Source: Bryopsis sp. KO-2023
Taxonomy: Eukaryota; Chlorophyta; Ulvophyceae; Bryopsidales; Bryopsidaceae
Length of the DNA stretch: 64,000 nt
NCBI GenBank assembly: GCA_030272585.1
Contig: BSYQ01000009.1
Location: 1,178,001 to 1,242,000, forward strand
Direction of reading: 5' to 3'
Shown: positions 12,030 to 25,985 of the stretch, piece after piece
How positions within the stretch are numbered: position 1 is the first letter of the stretch
How the letters are laid out: each line of letters starts with the position of its first letter
The notes under the pieces: model-generated
The model's input: the letters and a program-made list of their open reading frames with translations, nothing else
Databases searched by the model: none
Told to the model about the DNA's origin: nothing
Position numbers and translations under genes: made by a program

Positions 12030-15000
12030 CTACTGGACGGACTTGTTTCGATGCTTCATGTTAGCTAAGATGTAATTAGTCTTTTTGCCCTTCCCCAGGG
12101 TTGCCACCAGTTTTCCTGACAGTTTATTGTCTATTCTAGATGCCAGCTCCGACTTTGCTGGAGGCATGTACCCCGGCTGTCTCCCTCGAACATTGTAACT
12201 AAACTGTGCGTCTTTCGTCTGGACGAACAGGGTACCTTTCAGAGCCTTGCCGAGCTCTTTGCAAGTATAAATGATTTCAAATGGCGCTGGAGGCTCAGGT
12301 TCGTCATCTTTGGGTCGGACCGGCAGCATTCCCTGCAAGAATGTTGATGCATCAGCAAAAATATCCATGTAACGCCCTGTAAACTTCTTTGAAACTAACA
12401 GCAGAATGCATGGCTTCACCTTTCCAGGCTTGACGTCAAACTGCAGAGGAGTGTCCGACGTGAAGGTCGCAGAAAAGCGTTCGGGCTTGTCCGTTGCGCT
12501 ATACAGCATCACAGGGACAGTCGAAGACTGGTTCATTTGCGCCTCCAGAACGATCTCGCCTTCGGAGACTGGGGCGCTTGCTTGCAGTTGCAGCGTGAAG
12601 CGCCATCTTCCACCCGTGGATTTGTAAACGACGAACTGGACTTCGGTGGTGAACATTTTACTCGGCGAGAAGTGCAAGGAATAAGTCAGTGGATCGGTCG
12701 CAGTCGCAGGGTTCGTACTGACGGCAGAAACCACCACCGAGTTCTCCAAGGATCTGTCGCACAGGCAATAACTTAACGCAACAGCTCCAGGCGAGGGGGG
12801 GTGAGTTTTGATAGCCCCACCAGGACAATCCAAAAACGTTGAAACCATTTCCTACTTGTGCTCGTCAGGGAAAACGATCTCGTGGCTGTATTCCTCCTCC
12901 CCCGTCAGTTCTCCAAGGCCTTCAAGCTGGACCTTGAACTCCTCAGTAGTTTCACCTCTAGCACGACATTTGAATCTGTACACTGTTCCTTCCGCCTCAA
13001 TTTCTGCCATTGCAGAAAGAGGATACCGCCACTGAAGGTTTCCGTGCCGACCAAACGACCCAGAGATGTTCAGAACTCCCTCAAAATGGTCCAACGTCGG
13101 AGGCGCGAAACCAACAGGTATTTGAAGAGAGGATAGTCCTGCGACCGTAACTTTTTTGGTTTTGCGCAGCAATATCTCCAAGACGTTCGCGGTGTGCTCT
13201 TCCAAATCGACGTCAATAGTGGCGGACTCCAGGAACGGATTCTTCCAGATCACGAGACTGCTGCCGGACGAGCCCAAGACCGTCCTCAGTTGTGTTTGTG
13301 GAAACAATCCTGGCTTGAGTCCCTGGAAGGACAAAAAACAGCAATCAGATTGTTTCTTCTTTTTCATTCATAAGTTTTGAGAGCACAAAGTAAATTACTT
13401 TTGAGCCCAACATCAAGCTAAATGTTTAGCACTTTTTTCTCTGATACTTTCGCACTATCACGAATTCAAAATATTTCAATTTCTTGGTGGAGTGTTTTAT
13501 AAAATGTAAAGACGATACCTTTCCAATACATTCGTACTCCCAACACCCAGCATCGCTGCTTTGCAGAGTTATCGATGCCTTTTCCTGCTCTCCAATCGAC
13601 GAAGGCTCGTACTGTATTTCAATGGCTTCTGACCCATAAGCCCCAACTGTGAACTTCTCAGGTTGGGCTCTAAAGTTCTGAGGATTTGAACACGACGCAA
13701 TCACAGATACTTCCCGACCCAAAGGATTATCGAATGTGATGGTTTTCTGGTCGATCTTTCCTGCCTCGGCAGCGAAGGGAGAAACTGTGATAGGAGACGC
13801 CACATCTGCGTGCATATCGAGCTGATACCAGAACTCGCCAACCTACAGATGCAAGAACCAATATGAGCAATAAGTTCCGCCGCGGCTCATCAGCTTTCGA
13901 AGTATATGAGAACGGCAGCTTGTGCGAATAGCAGCATACCTCCTCGTTGACGAGGCTTACACTACCATTGTCGTCCCCAGCTTTCAAGGGGGCATAATAG
14001 AACTTGAAAATTGCCGTCTCTTCCGCCTCCAAGTCCAAGACTGGTGGACCAATCAAAGACTCGTCTGAGTAGGAAGCTGAAAATTGTACCTGGGATAGAC
14101 ATGTGATGGAAGGTGAGCGATCTCACCCATCCAAAGCAAGCATACTGGTCACATTTCAAAAAAGCAAACATAGAAAAACACAATGTGAATTACATTTCGA
14201 CAAGGAATTTTGTGACCTACATTTTTGGGCAGTGGGTTTGAAATGGATATCTCGACTGCCACAGCCTCTCTCACTCGGGTCGAAACTTCAATGACCCCGA
14301 CCTCAGGCGGCTCACTGGCTCTGACCTCCATACTGAACCAGACGTAATATCCCTTCTCTGTTTCAAAATTCAGAGTTCCATGGAAGACGCCCGAACGGGG
14401 TGGGCTGATCGTCACCTTGTAGTTTGCGTGACTATTCGATTCGACTTTTACAGACTCTCGCCCCGATAGGAAGCCAATATCAGAAAATATTTTGTACTCT
14501 ACTGCCTTAGGTGACGTGTTGGGAACGTTGATGCGTTTGACTGCTGACGTTCGTGCTTGGCACTCGAAAACAATGTGCCCCTCGGCCAACGGCTCTTCAG
14601 ACTGCCCCTGCAAGAGGTAGACATTTTTCTCGCCAGTTGTGCCGATGGACAGCTCCAACGTTCCCGTATAAGCCCCGATCCATGGCGCAATGAACTTCAG
14701 CGGGTACATGCCTGTAAGACCTGTGTGGAAGAAAACATCTCAGATAAAATGTGCGCACCCGCAAGCTCTACAGAGATCAGATTGCTTTTTCAATGTAGAG
14801 AGTTGCGTTTTGTAGCCAGAAGTGGCGACTTACCGCTGGGAACGGTAACTTCTCGTGGTCCTTGAAAATGGAGACCTGTGCAAGAACTCTGCACGACCAT
14901 TGCTTTTTCCGAGTTGTTCACCAGTGGGATGTCTTGGGATACTGTCTGAAAGGCTGGACTCTTAAATTCGAGCTGAAAGGTTTCGCCCAGTTTTTGAGCA

Positions 15001-18000
15001 CTGATTTCAACATCCACAACTCTCACATCGTAGGGTGATGTGAGGATAATTCTGCTGGGGTAGATGCCAGTTCCTATAGGTTTGAGTGCAATTCGGATTG
15101 TGTTTGGTTGTTCAGGCTTCCCAGTTTCGACAAGTCCACTGACATTGATCGTTCCGCTAGCTCCCCTCTTGAGGCCACCTTGCGCTTCGCCCCCCTGAGT
15201 TTGAGGACTGTGTTTCAGAAGGAGACAGGCAGGTGCCGTGACGAGGGAATTGCTTTGGTTGATTTGGAAGCTCATCTCGCCTGCAAGCATTAAACGAACG
15301 TTTAAAAAACTCCCAAAACACTACATCGATCCCATTTCTAAACGGAGCGAATCCTGTCGAGCTGCTCGTACCGAATTTGTCTTCCCTTGATGCTTTCAGC
15401 AAGGCAAGCTGCTCCTTGTCTTTTCCCAAGGGATGCTTGTCCTGGAAAACCCTTCTAGCACTCTCGAGCTGATGATTGGAGTAAGGAACATATATGTCCA
15501 AGGCCTGGAGGCGTCATTCCATCGCAATGTAAATGCGGTTGGACTCAAATATGTTTCTGGGAGAATACTGTTACATGGTCGAATAGTTAAAGCATATACA
15601 TGGACATTTGTTCTGTCTCCATACCTGAGATCCATCAGTTCCAACAGTGAATCGGTGCTCAGAAAACACTGCTGGCAGCGTTACTTCCCCAACGAGCTCG
15701 TAGCAGAATTCTCCATATTCCTTGTCCTCAAATATAACGGTGCAGTAGTGTGAACCAGTAGTGAATGGCAAAAACGACCCTTTCAGTTTATCGGAGCCAT
15801 TGTGCTTGATTCGAAGTCGAGACTTGTCGACGCCGAACGAGTCCGGGAACACTTTTTCACTGGAATCGACGCCTTCCTGTCCAGAAATAACACTTGGCTC
15901 ACGTTTGGGCTTTGACGCCGCCGAGGTTTTTTGCCCGGTTCGTTTTGCTCCCTTGTCTTGTTCAGGCGGAGCGGGGACTTCCACAGGCAAGGCAGGCTCG
16001 TGTCTAAGGCGAATGCTGAATTCACAGTCTGGGGACAAGTCGAGCACATCAGTCGTCGACCAGTGGGAATTAAAATACAGCTAGAAAGAAGGAAACTCAG
16101 TTTTCTGACACGAAATACTCGAAGCATGTGCATACCAGCCGGAAATGGATTGTTCACAGTGAACTCAAAACGCTGGAAATCGTATAGCGCCATCTCTGTC
16201 TTGATTTGCTTCAAGGGTGCCCTGCAATTTACGAGGCTTCGCAAATTAAAGACAAGAGTGCTGGCGTGGGCGCCGCCATCACGACGAGAGAGCAATACGA
16301 GACGAGATTCCTGAAAAGCAAGTGTCCACACGTAAGCATGACCCAAAAGAAGTAGTGCTTTTCAGGAATATAGAGAGACCCCACCTGAGGAATGGCTATC
16401 GTTGGAGTGCAAGAGACAGTGAGCTCAGCTGTACTCTTCGGATCAATCTTGACGACCGAAGTGTCAACTTCAAAGTCTGCATGGCCCTCGAGCCTGGTCG
16501 AATAGATCAGAACTTTTTTGCTGGGATTACTGAGCTGGATGGTCTTCACCTGTTTAATCGAGCAAGATTCTTTGTGTTGAATAATGTCCACTACAATGTG
16601 TATGAAAGAGAATCCATGCGGTTTTTCATAGAAACGAACCTGATGCTCCCCAAGCCGACCAGTGAAATCCACAACTGTTCTTGGTATGAGCTCAGGCAGG
16701 GTTTGGTAGAGATAGAGGATGAAGATGGGCATTTCTGAAGCGTTAGGATTCATGATCTCATGCTCCTTGATAGGGAAAGGCAGATTTATGTCCTGGGAAA
16801 ATCAAACCATTTGTGAGAATGAGTAGAGCCAAGTTGCCCATGAAAACTATTGGCCAATAATTTCCAGTTAGACAAGTACCTGTATCATTCTGACGATCAA
16901 TTCGGCATTTGTTTTGAATTGCTCATCCTTGACGGGTTTTTTGACGAGGGTGTGGGCGTATCTAACGAGAGCTGGCCAATGATTTAGGAGCAGGGCGAAA
17001 AGAACGACCCCACTTCTCAAATCGGAGTCGAAATTGGTGACCCGAAAGGAGCACTCTGGAAGTCCTTTTCGTAAATTTTCAGTGAGCCATTCCAGCAAAA
17101 TGGACTCAGCAACGCTGTAGATGTTGCTGCCAATCAGTACTTTTTGGTTTATCTGGGGTAGCTGTTCAATGTTGCAGATATCTCGAACACCCTTCAGAGT
17201 CACTCGGGAAAAGAGGAATATCTTCGTGATCTGGAACAGTGAAGATCAAGTCACTCACTCAGAAACCAAGCCTGCGTTCATGAAATTATCGCAAAGATGG
17301 ACAGGCAATTCAATAGCCACCTGCAGAAAGAGAGTACTCCACGCCTGCTTCGAAAACAGTTCGAAGTTCTCCTCAACAACTTTCCATAAATCAATTGCAT
17401 CTTCCTCTTCAAGAGTCGACGCCTTTGTTGCCCTCCCCAACATAATTCTTTGAAAGTCTTCTGCCTCCAAGAGCAGCTCCGGCCTTACAGTATTCAGGAG
17501 CGCCCCATGCGATTTCAGGTGCGTGACCATCCAGTCGAAATGTCCAAGCAGCTGTTCAGCAGCCTCCTTTTTGTTCGCAGACAGGGTGGAAATCTATAAA
17601 ACCAAACGAGCTTGTGATGCATGCTCCAGCAGTATTGCAAGGGTTCAATACCAAAGCATCGTATATCTCACTTACCCTATTTTGAGTTTTCTTTCCGCCA
17701 AGGTGCTCCACGAGGTCATACAGCAGTCGTCCACGAGATTGGTGAATTTCTGCTTGGAGGTTCGTGAAGGGTCCCTTTGTGCTCGTAGCATTCAAATAAT
17801 GAACCAAGTTCTGAAGAGGGGCGGGGTTGCTGTCCAGGATATCGTCGTCCGGCAGAACATATTCATCGTGCTCGATCATAATAGGGCCTGAGGGATCGCT
17901 GTTCCAAACCAGGTCCTCCTTATTTTCCTTCATACGAATTTGGCAACACAAACGCCGTCAGGGAGGAGGGTATCCTCTGGACTCAGAATGTCCAAATCTA

Positions 18001-21000
18001 TTTCACGTGGTGTTGAAAGTGCGCCAGCAAAAGTTACAGGGGGCTTTTGCCTCACTTGTAGAAACGGTTCGATTGTCAGGATGCTGTTGTCCGTGGTGCC
18101 GGTGACCAGAATACTGTAACGAGTTCCCTCCTCATCAAGAAAATCGATGTTTGCGGTGAACGACATCGGCTGCGCCGCCTGGAACGACACTATGACTGGA
18201 AGCCTTTCTTTAGCGATGCCAATCAAGGAACCTTCAGGGAACTCAATCGAAAGCGGTACATGCAAATCGTCGGCTGGAAGCCGATATCGAAGCTCCAAGT
18301 TGTCGAAGCCGTCGTTGACGACATGAAACTTAGCCTCGCTCCGCATGTCCAGTGGGACCTTTCTGAATCAAAAAAGCTCGTGGTTAGGATCTTTCAAGCA
18401 TTCAGATAGGCACCAAGTCGCCATATAATCGCCTGTGTCGAGGTGAGCTTTCGTTCGCTTACTGCAGGCAAAATCACTTCACGTCGATCAAAACGAAGCC
18501 TTGGGTACTGCCCCATCCCCAGGATCTGAAGCTCCATGCTGGGAGGATCTTCATCGTCCAACCTGATGGGGACTGTTTCCTCATAGAACTCGGCGTTGGA
18601 GGGCAAGAACTGGACAGCGAGGTTTTTTGTTTCACCAGGCTCCAGAGTCAGGTCTGTCGGATTGATACTGAAGATTGAATTTTCTTCATTTTGTGGGAGT
18701 TTCAACTCGATGGCAAGGTCATCGTTGTTGGAGACGCGGACTTCAGCTCCATAAGGAACCTTCATCTGCTGCGACCGCTGGACGATCTGAGTCCCGAAGT
18801 CGATCCTAGTTCTCGAGAAGAGCAAACGTGACTTGAGCCCCTCCGCAGCCACTGGGACATTTATTGGAGCGCCTGAGGGGGACATTGGAAAGTTGTGGCT
18901 TCCTTTTGTTGGTTACGATGATACTTCTTTACGGTGCTGAGTGGAAAGATACGTTGCGCGATACGGATGTGCCAAGGACCTGCAGCTGAAGTGTTTGTGC
19001 TGATCAGCATCGTGATAGGGAAATCGTATTTCTGTTCCTCGGTTGGTCGGAACAACAGCAGGAGCTCGAGTGCTCCACTGGGATTCAGCTTGATTTGGTA
19101 TTTGTAGCCCTCCCTTCTGATCAGCCCGACTTCATCGGGGATGCCACTCAGAGCGGTGCTGGGAATCCTGGAAAACATTGCACGAGAACGAACTCCTACC
19201 GATAATGTTCATCTTATTTTGGCATTGAGGGGTGTGTTCTACAAGTGGTCGAGCGGATAGTTCGTCGAAGAGATCGAGAGCTCACCTTTTTGAGCATCGC
19301 GTGCTACAGACTGAGAATGCATCGGAGTCCCTCGTCGCTCGTTTCAATGGGCATTCCTCGTATTCAGCAGGGCTCCAGTTTTCTTTCGGAAGTATCAGTT
19401 CAAAGTTGGGCTGGCTTGATAGATCCACAGTCAGCAGAGCGGGAACAGGAGTCGCGTTCGTCAAATTGACAGCGAGACGGGCTGAGCCGCCAGTGTGGAC
19501 CTGACAAAAATCGAAAATGTCCTGTTTGGCCAGGACCTGTGGGACCAAAGCCTGTGCAGTGATCGGCAGAGATATGTGCTGCTGGTTTCGCAGCTCTAGC
19601 TCCAGCTCAGTACGGAACGAGCCTGGCTCTGAGCAGGCAAAAGCAACCTCCACTTCGAAAACTTCTTCTGGAGCAACCTTGCCCTTGCTAGGAGTGCATC
19701 GAAGCCTATCATTCCCGACGACCTGTGATCCAACGCACATTCATGAGCAAGTTGGAAAGAGTCGAGTACCAGAATGCGAAACAAACTTTATGTCTGTCGG
19801 CTCACCCGGAAAGCAGCATCGTGAGCCCCCGTATTCCTGACGAGAACAACAATAGTTTGTGGGACCCCACATGGAATAGGTCCAACGTCCAAAGTTGGGT
19901 TGGAAAACTGCAAGGAGGCTTCTGACAGCTCCGCTCGTAGACGCACTTTCTTGTGGTTTTCAGAGCCTCCCTGGAGAACGAGCGACATGCTGGACTCGTG
20001 GGGCCCTGGCTGCTGGTCTTCTTTTGGAGTCCATCGGATTTTAGTTTGCGCGGAGGACTGGGGGGGTACTGTGCCTGCCTGTGGACTGACAGTGAACGTT
20101 TCGTCGAAGCAATCCCATTCATACGTCGCTGGGAATGGATTCGAATTATCCATCAGCAAGAGCTGCAACCACACATCAAGAGGACACATATCAGCACCAA
20201 CAGATAATCAACACCTGGGAAATAAACAAGAGGGCAAAGCAAGAGGCAGACCTGATCCACGTAAGGCTCCCAATTCTCCAGATCGAACTGAAACATGAAC
20301 TCGTCCGCCGACAGGTCCATCGACACCGCCACCACGTGTGCTTCCACCTCAAAGGATCGAAATTGACACCCGTTGATCACGAACTCGACCTTCTGATTGA
20401 CGACCATAACCTCCTTGGAAAACAGCACGATCGGGAACTTTGCCAGGCCACCTGCCTCAGGCAACAGAACAGACTCAGTGAACATAGGAACTCAGTGAAT
20501 AGGGATAAATGATAATGCAATGTGTGAACATTGTGAGGAGGGAGTGATTGGATCTAGATGGCATTTACTTATGGAGTGCCCGGCTTTTAGGGCACATCGG
20601 ATTTCACTTTCAGAAAGTCTTAAGGAGTCGGAACACTGGGATTGGGATTTCTTAACAAATTCACTGCGGGGACGGGAACTACTGGGCTCCTTTTTAGCTT
20701 TGGCAGTTGGGGGAAATTAATTTTTTACTGTGTTGGAACAGTAGCTTTTTCTGGGGCTTGGGTTATTTTTCTTTTCAATTTTCTTTTCTATATATTTTCA
20801 TGTCTTTTTCTTTTTCGGTATCGTGGGAGGGTTCGACTGGACGAGGTTGGATTTTTCACTGTCTTCTTGGACAGTACATGGATTTGAATTTGGGTCTCAG
20901 TATATTTTCTTCATTCCTTTTTATTTTTTGTTGAATTTGCCATGCGAGGGAGCATATAGGCGAGGTCGGGATTTACGTTTTCATTTTGCTAGTCCGGATA

Positions 21001-24000
21001 TATCATTCGAAAGAGGGGATTTTCTGACATCACCTAGTTGTGGACACGGGATTTCTACCTTATGAATGTGATTGGGGTACTTTATATTTTAATCGGAATT
21101 ACACACACACACACTCAGTGAACATGGTATATCGAATGGACTAACTTATCACTCCCAGCTCGGAAGCGCGCAGTTTCAGAAGTAATAGAAAATTGGAAGT
21201 ACTAGAAAATTGGGGAACTCGTCGCACCAGCAGGAATGATTTGGCTTGTGTGCCGGGTGTAGCGGAATTCTGGGATGCTCTTGATGTCCAGAACTATGTG
21301 AATTGGCTGCATCAGCGTGTTTTGCACGAAAAAGTATTGCGTGTTATTGGAGGACGCGCTAACTCTGCCAAAATCCACGATAGCTGGTCCCATAACGAGC
21401 TTGGTGATTTCGGATGGACTCAGAGCCATCCCACACAAGCGCTTCTCATCATCCGTGTCTGGGCGATCCTGCAAGAACCCGCCCACGTGTTCAGTTTGGT
21501 TCCGTCGCCGCAGTTCGGTTGACACTGTTGCGTTGTGTAAACACTTGTTCGCATGGAGTCCACAGCTTGCTGCCTGTGTCACGATTGATACAAAAAACCC
21601 AAGAAGATCGCGACCTTATGGAATTGCACCGACGCCGCCTGATCTTCTGATAACGGTTTCATGGTTTTTGGCTCGTTGCTCTTCTCGGTTGGGTTCGTCC
21701 AGAGCGGCTCTTTCTTGATGGGTAGCTTCGGCTGGGGACTTCTCAATCCGCTGGACACAACAAACACTTCGATCCAGACTCACACGTCGATTCCTTATTG
21801 GCCAGCAGTGAATACAACCAAACAGAAATCTGAAACCTGGGTCAAGCTCTCAGTTCTTACCTCCTTGGGTCCATTCCAAGATTCACCTCATCCTCGCTCT
21901 CTTTCCTTGTGAGATGCAAGTTCTCTTTAGCTCTCCGTTCCTTGCGAATGAACTCTGTGTAGCGGTCTTTGTGCCGCAGCTGCATTTTATGATCATCCAG
22001 ACCCAAGGCATCTTTTGTCCCGTCGCCAATGTCTTCAAAGAGCTGGGAATTCTCTTTGCCCTCCCACAGTTTGGGTCGATTAAATCGACGCATTTTTAGG
22101 GAAGAAATCGCCTGGAGTTTTACAGTTCAGGAAATTCAATTGTGTATCGAGCCATAGTTGTAACTTTAATGATCGATCGCTCTACGATCAAAGCAAGGAT
22201 TGGCTGCATAAAAACGCAGTCACATTTATCCAGCTGCTCAGAGATTTTTTGACCCCAAAAGCACATGCTCATATTTGGGAATGACTCTGCAAAAACTGAT
22301 TGAGTGGTCCAACAGTCTAAACCCCCACCTGTTCATCATCAACAAACATTGGCTCCGTCTCAAAATCCTCCGGCAGTTTGTCTGTCCCTCCTATCAGTGC
22401 CCGCTTCGGACCGAGAGTGAGAGCTGATCCTTGCACGCTCAATTTGAGGGTCCGCACCAATTTACCACTCAAAGAATGCATTTCGATAGGGATGCTCCTC
22501 TGATGTCGGCCGAACGACTGGACCAAAACGAAACAAAACACCCCCCTCAAGAATTGCCTCTCAATAAAATCCACCTGATGGTTGATTTTTTTCAGCCCTG
22601 TCCCCAGCCATTCAATTTTCGAAGAATGCCTCCGTAAATCAACCTTTTAGCATCGGCTTACCTTTGGACAATACCCCACAATTATCACCACCGATTGACC
22701 TGGTGGGATCAGTCCCTGGGATGGTTTGCAATTAAAGTAGGGAGGCATATTTGGAACGCTGAATTTCACCGGGAGGTCCGACTTCTTGTTCGACAAGTCG
22801 ATAGTCTGTTCAGCATGCCCCGAAGTGGGGACATCGCCAAACTGCAAGAAATCCGGTCGGATGAGAGCCCCCGACTCGACACCTCGACCTTTCAATGGAA
22901 ATCGACATTTTTCACCCCCCAGCCCAAAATCCACTTGCCCCACGTATTCATAGAGCTTCCCATGCTTGCCCATCGCATCCATGTTTGAAACGAAACCCTG
23001 CGATGTTTCAACACCACTCGATGCTTGATTGAGCAGAACAAAATTGAATCAAAACTGGGGGAAAGAGCAGTTTGGTGATTTTACCTTGCTGGGTTTGTGA
23101 CCTGAAGGTGTAAAGCGGATTTTGAGACTTTTGGATGAGAAGGGCTCGACGGTGGCTGTTAATGGGAAAATCGTGAAAGGATTCTCTCCAGATTCTCTGG
23201 CCTTCGCTTTCATTCGGGCTGTTTGGATGAATCCAGCAAAGGGATCCACGGCTTGTTGCTGCTCATTGCAGGGCAATTTGAAAAAATAAAAATAATATTG
23301 AAACGTTATACAGAAAGACGAAAGAAATACGAAAGAAATGCAGAAAGACGATTGTCAGAAATGCAACTGTCCAAAAATGGAGCATTGGCCTTCAGGAGAA
23401 AAAAAAGGAACATCCTCTTGCATTGATTCTTCCAAAGTTGGTTTTTGGAGGGCAAGTTATGTCAGCCTTTTGAAAACATGACCACCGATTTCGTTGGGGG
23501 TCGTCAAGAAAAAAAAATCGAACAAAAAAAAAAAAATGAAAAGCAAATCAATTGAACGAATAGTCTTTTTCTGCAAACCTCGGAATCTTCTGACGAGGTG
23601 ACCGATTTTTCCTCCTCTTGGGGTTCATCCGTTTCGGCCATATCAAACTTGTTGCCAAAAGAAATAACGCATCGGATCTCTTTGGGGCCATTGTTGGATA
23701 TCTGAAGGCTCTGTTCTGCCCTTTCCCCAAAAAACAGGGACCCGAAATCCACCTGAAGAAAAAAAAAAAACCCAAAAAACCCTGACTTGCATTGTGAATA
23801 CAACCATAAGCTTGCATACGTTCATTAATGAAATAATCTAAAACGATGAATTTTTAAGTCGGTTTATTTAACACATGCACCAAGGATCAGTTTTCAGACC
23901 ATGATTCTAGTTTTTTGTCTGCTCACCATAATCCACCAAACCTCATTTCATCAAATTCACATAGAACGAGAAGCTAAACCATCGGTTCCTTCCTCTTTCT

Positions 24001-25533
24001 TTTTCTTTATTTCCACTCACCCCTTGGGTTTCTGCCCCATGCTCGTTGATAACTTGGACAGAGTGTTTCATGACGGTCCCTGCGACGGCCACCCTCTGCA
24101 GATCCCCCTGCCCATCAATTCTGAACGTCGCTTCGCCATTTACGCTCCCTATTTCTTGACCTCCCAAATCTGCCTGGATTACTACTTCCTCATGTCCAGA
24201 CCCAACAGCACCCACCGTTCCAGACTTTGGCTTGATTTTCAAAGGAAGCCCTTCATCCAGCTTGATCTGGGGAAAACAATACGAGAAAAAACGGATGAAT
24301 GGGGGATTTCTGTCTGTGTGATTTCTTTTCGGTAAAAGATAGGATCTGCAACCCAGCCACACAATTTTTTTGTTTTTTTTTGGAAACCCATCCCCGTTTT
24401 GAGTGTTTCTTTCCAACACAGAAAAACTTTGATTTTATTCGAAATCGAAATCGGACATCCCTCGTACCTCGAATTCTCCTTCTTTCTCGCCTCTGTTGAC
24501 CAGCCGGATTTCTTTTTTCTTGCTGCTTTCATGCGGGATGATTCCGAAATCCAAATCACCGATGATCCGAATATCAGGTTTTGCAGGGACAGACGTTATG
24601 GGGATGTCGATGCTTTCGGTTTCGGTCCGAACTGTGATCTTATCTCTGAATGTGGCACCCCCCTCCAGTTGACCATCGTACCGAATCTGCAAACAGGCAA
24701 CAGTCATTTTTTTTTTTTAATAACTTAATTCAGAGAAAAGCCCAGAAATCGGAGGGTTAAATTCAATTGCTTTTGAAAATTTACTGGTCTGCAAATTTGG
24801 GTCAAAAATTAGATGAAATTGAATTGTCTAATGAGCTGTAGAGAATGGAAGAGGATTTGCTCACCTCGAAAGAGAATTCGAGTCCTGGAGCCAACCTTGT
24901 TGTGGGGTTCAATCCATGCAGGGTGACATGATGGGTTTGGGGAGCTTTGACTCGAATTATGCGAACTCTGGTGTTCACATTCTACCATTTTGAACAAAAA
25001 GAAAGATCAGCTGAGGTGGAACTTGAAACTTGTAGCTGTGATTGGCAGGGACAAATCTGATTCTTGAGGGTTCAAACAGAAGAAATGATGATTCGCATCA
25101 AACTGAAGGAGACGAGGTATGGATGATCACATGGTAACGCGCGCGTAACGCGGGCGTTACGAGTTTCGTGGCGGTTGTGCAGTTGGAGTGACGTCGAGAT
25201 ATGTGTCAACGGTTACAGGTGGTGTGGCGGCGGAATGGCCAACCAGCCCGAAATCGAAACCGGGCAAAAGGTAGGTACTCCATCGGGAAAACACTCAACA
25301 GGACCCCATAAAGAATTGGAGTATCCGTTTTCGAGTTCACGAAACCCAGTGGTATATCCATGCACCCAGGACTTAAAAGACATGCTTCTTCTAGCATGTT
25401 TCCGGTTTGGGCGGCAAAGTACCTTGACCGTGATGACCGTAGATTGAGGGGCGCTCTCGACGCCTGAAAAGAACACTTCGCTGGGGGTGATATGCAGAGC
25501 TCGGCCGGTCAGTCCCGACATAGAGCGGGCCAT
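12030..25533 (-). CDS. CFAP47: CFAP47-like cilia and flagella associated protein
   Basis: About 30 exons read on the minus strand from an ATG at 25533 to a stop at 12030. Adding exon lengths gives roughly 3,000 residues (an estimate), similar to animal CFAP47. The first exon (25423-25533) joins in phase to exon 24866-24979, giving the typical ASH/MSP-domain opening TVITVK-NVNTRVRIIRVK. Many further ASH-like beta units follow, for example VDFGSLFFGERAEQSLQISN near 23750 and IPAGGLAKFPIVLFS across the 21230/20454 junction. A calponin-homology segment lies at 16868-17203 (NIYSVAESILLEWL, VTNFDSDLRSGVVLFALLL), which is where CFAP47 has it. The C-terminus ends in a last ASH-like unit (LFVQTKDAQFSYNVRGRQPGYMPP). 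In other organisms CFAP47 belongs to the axonemal central apparatus, so its presence implies motile flagella. A second ATG lies in frame upstream at 25614; I preferred 25533 by length and spacing. Confidence 0.88.
20473..20485. repeat. Target-site duplication, left copy
   Basis: The sequence actcagtgaacat is identical to 21113-21125 on the far side of the LINE fragment, marking the insertion site. Confidence 0.8.
20486..21112 (+). mobile_element. 5'-truncated LINE (non-LTR retrotransposon) 3' end
   Basis: This insert sits on the opposite strand inside a CFAP47 intron. It encodes, from 20520, a zinc-knuckle tail C-x2-C-x9-H-x4-C followed by PAFRAH, the usual C-terminal motif of LINE reverse transcriptases. 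A short frame follows, then AT-rich sequence and a terminal (AC)n tail at about 21101-21112. Exact 13-base copies of actcagtgaacat flank it, at 20473-20485 and 21113-21125. The rest of the reverse transcriptase is missing, as expected for a dead-on-arrival copy. Confidence 0.8.
21113..21125. repeat. Target-site duplication, right copy
   Basis: Exact 13-base match to 20473-20485, directly after the (AC)n tail of the LINE fragment. Confidence 0.8.
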
Positions 25534-25985
25534 TGTCACAGCGAAATGCGGACTAGCCCGCGGATCGAAAGCATATAAAGTAGAACGATGGAAATCTCTT
25601 CCAACCAGAATCACACCGACCGAAATACAACCCTAGCCGATAAAACGGACCCTCACGCTCTCTCCACCAACAGCGATCAAAACTTGGGTTGGAGCAGGAG
25701 GGGTGTCAGAAACTCTGAAATAAGGTGTACGACAGGCAGCGTACGGGCAGATCAGAGCGGTCCCAGTCTGACGCTTCTGCCGATTTTCACCACCAGCAAA
25801 GGATGGAACGCTGGATTTCCAGATTTTACAGAAAAAGATGTGTGTAAAACGACCCACCCCACTTCAGCTGCCTTCCAACAACGAACCGTAAAAAAAGGGA
25901 AGAAAAAACAAAAAAAGAAAGCGAATTGTGTTGCGCAGACATGCCAGGATCATAATTATTTCGCATGTGATTTTTGCTTGTCGGC

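Noticed and set aside
19230..19310. tRNA-like A box (tggtcgagcgg)
   Set aside because: No matching B box or acceptor stem is found downstream, and the stretch lies within CFAP47.
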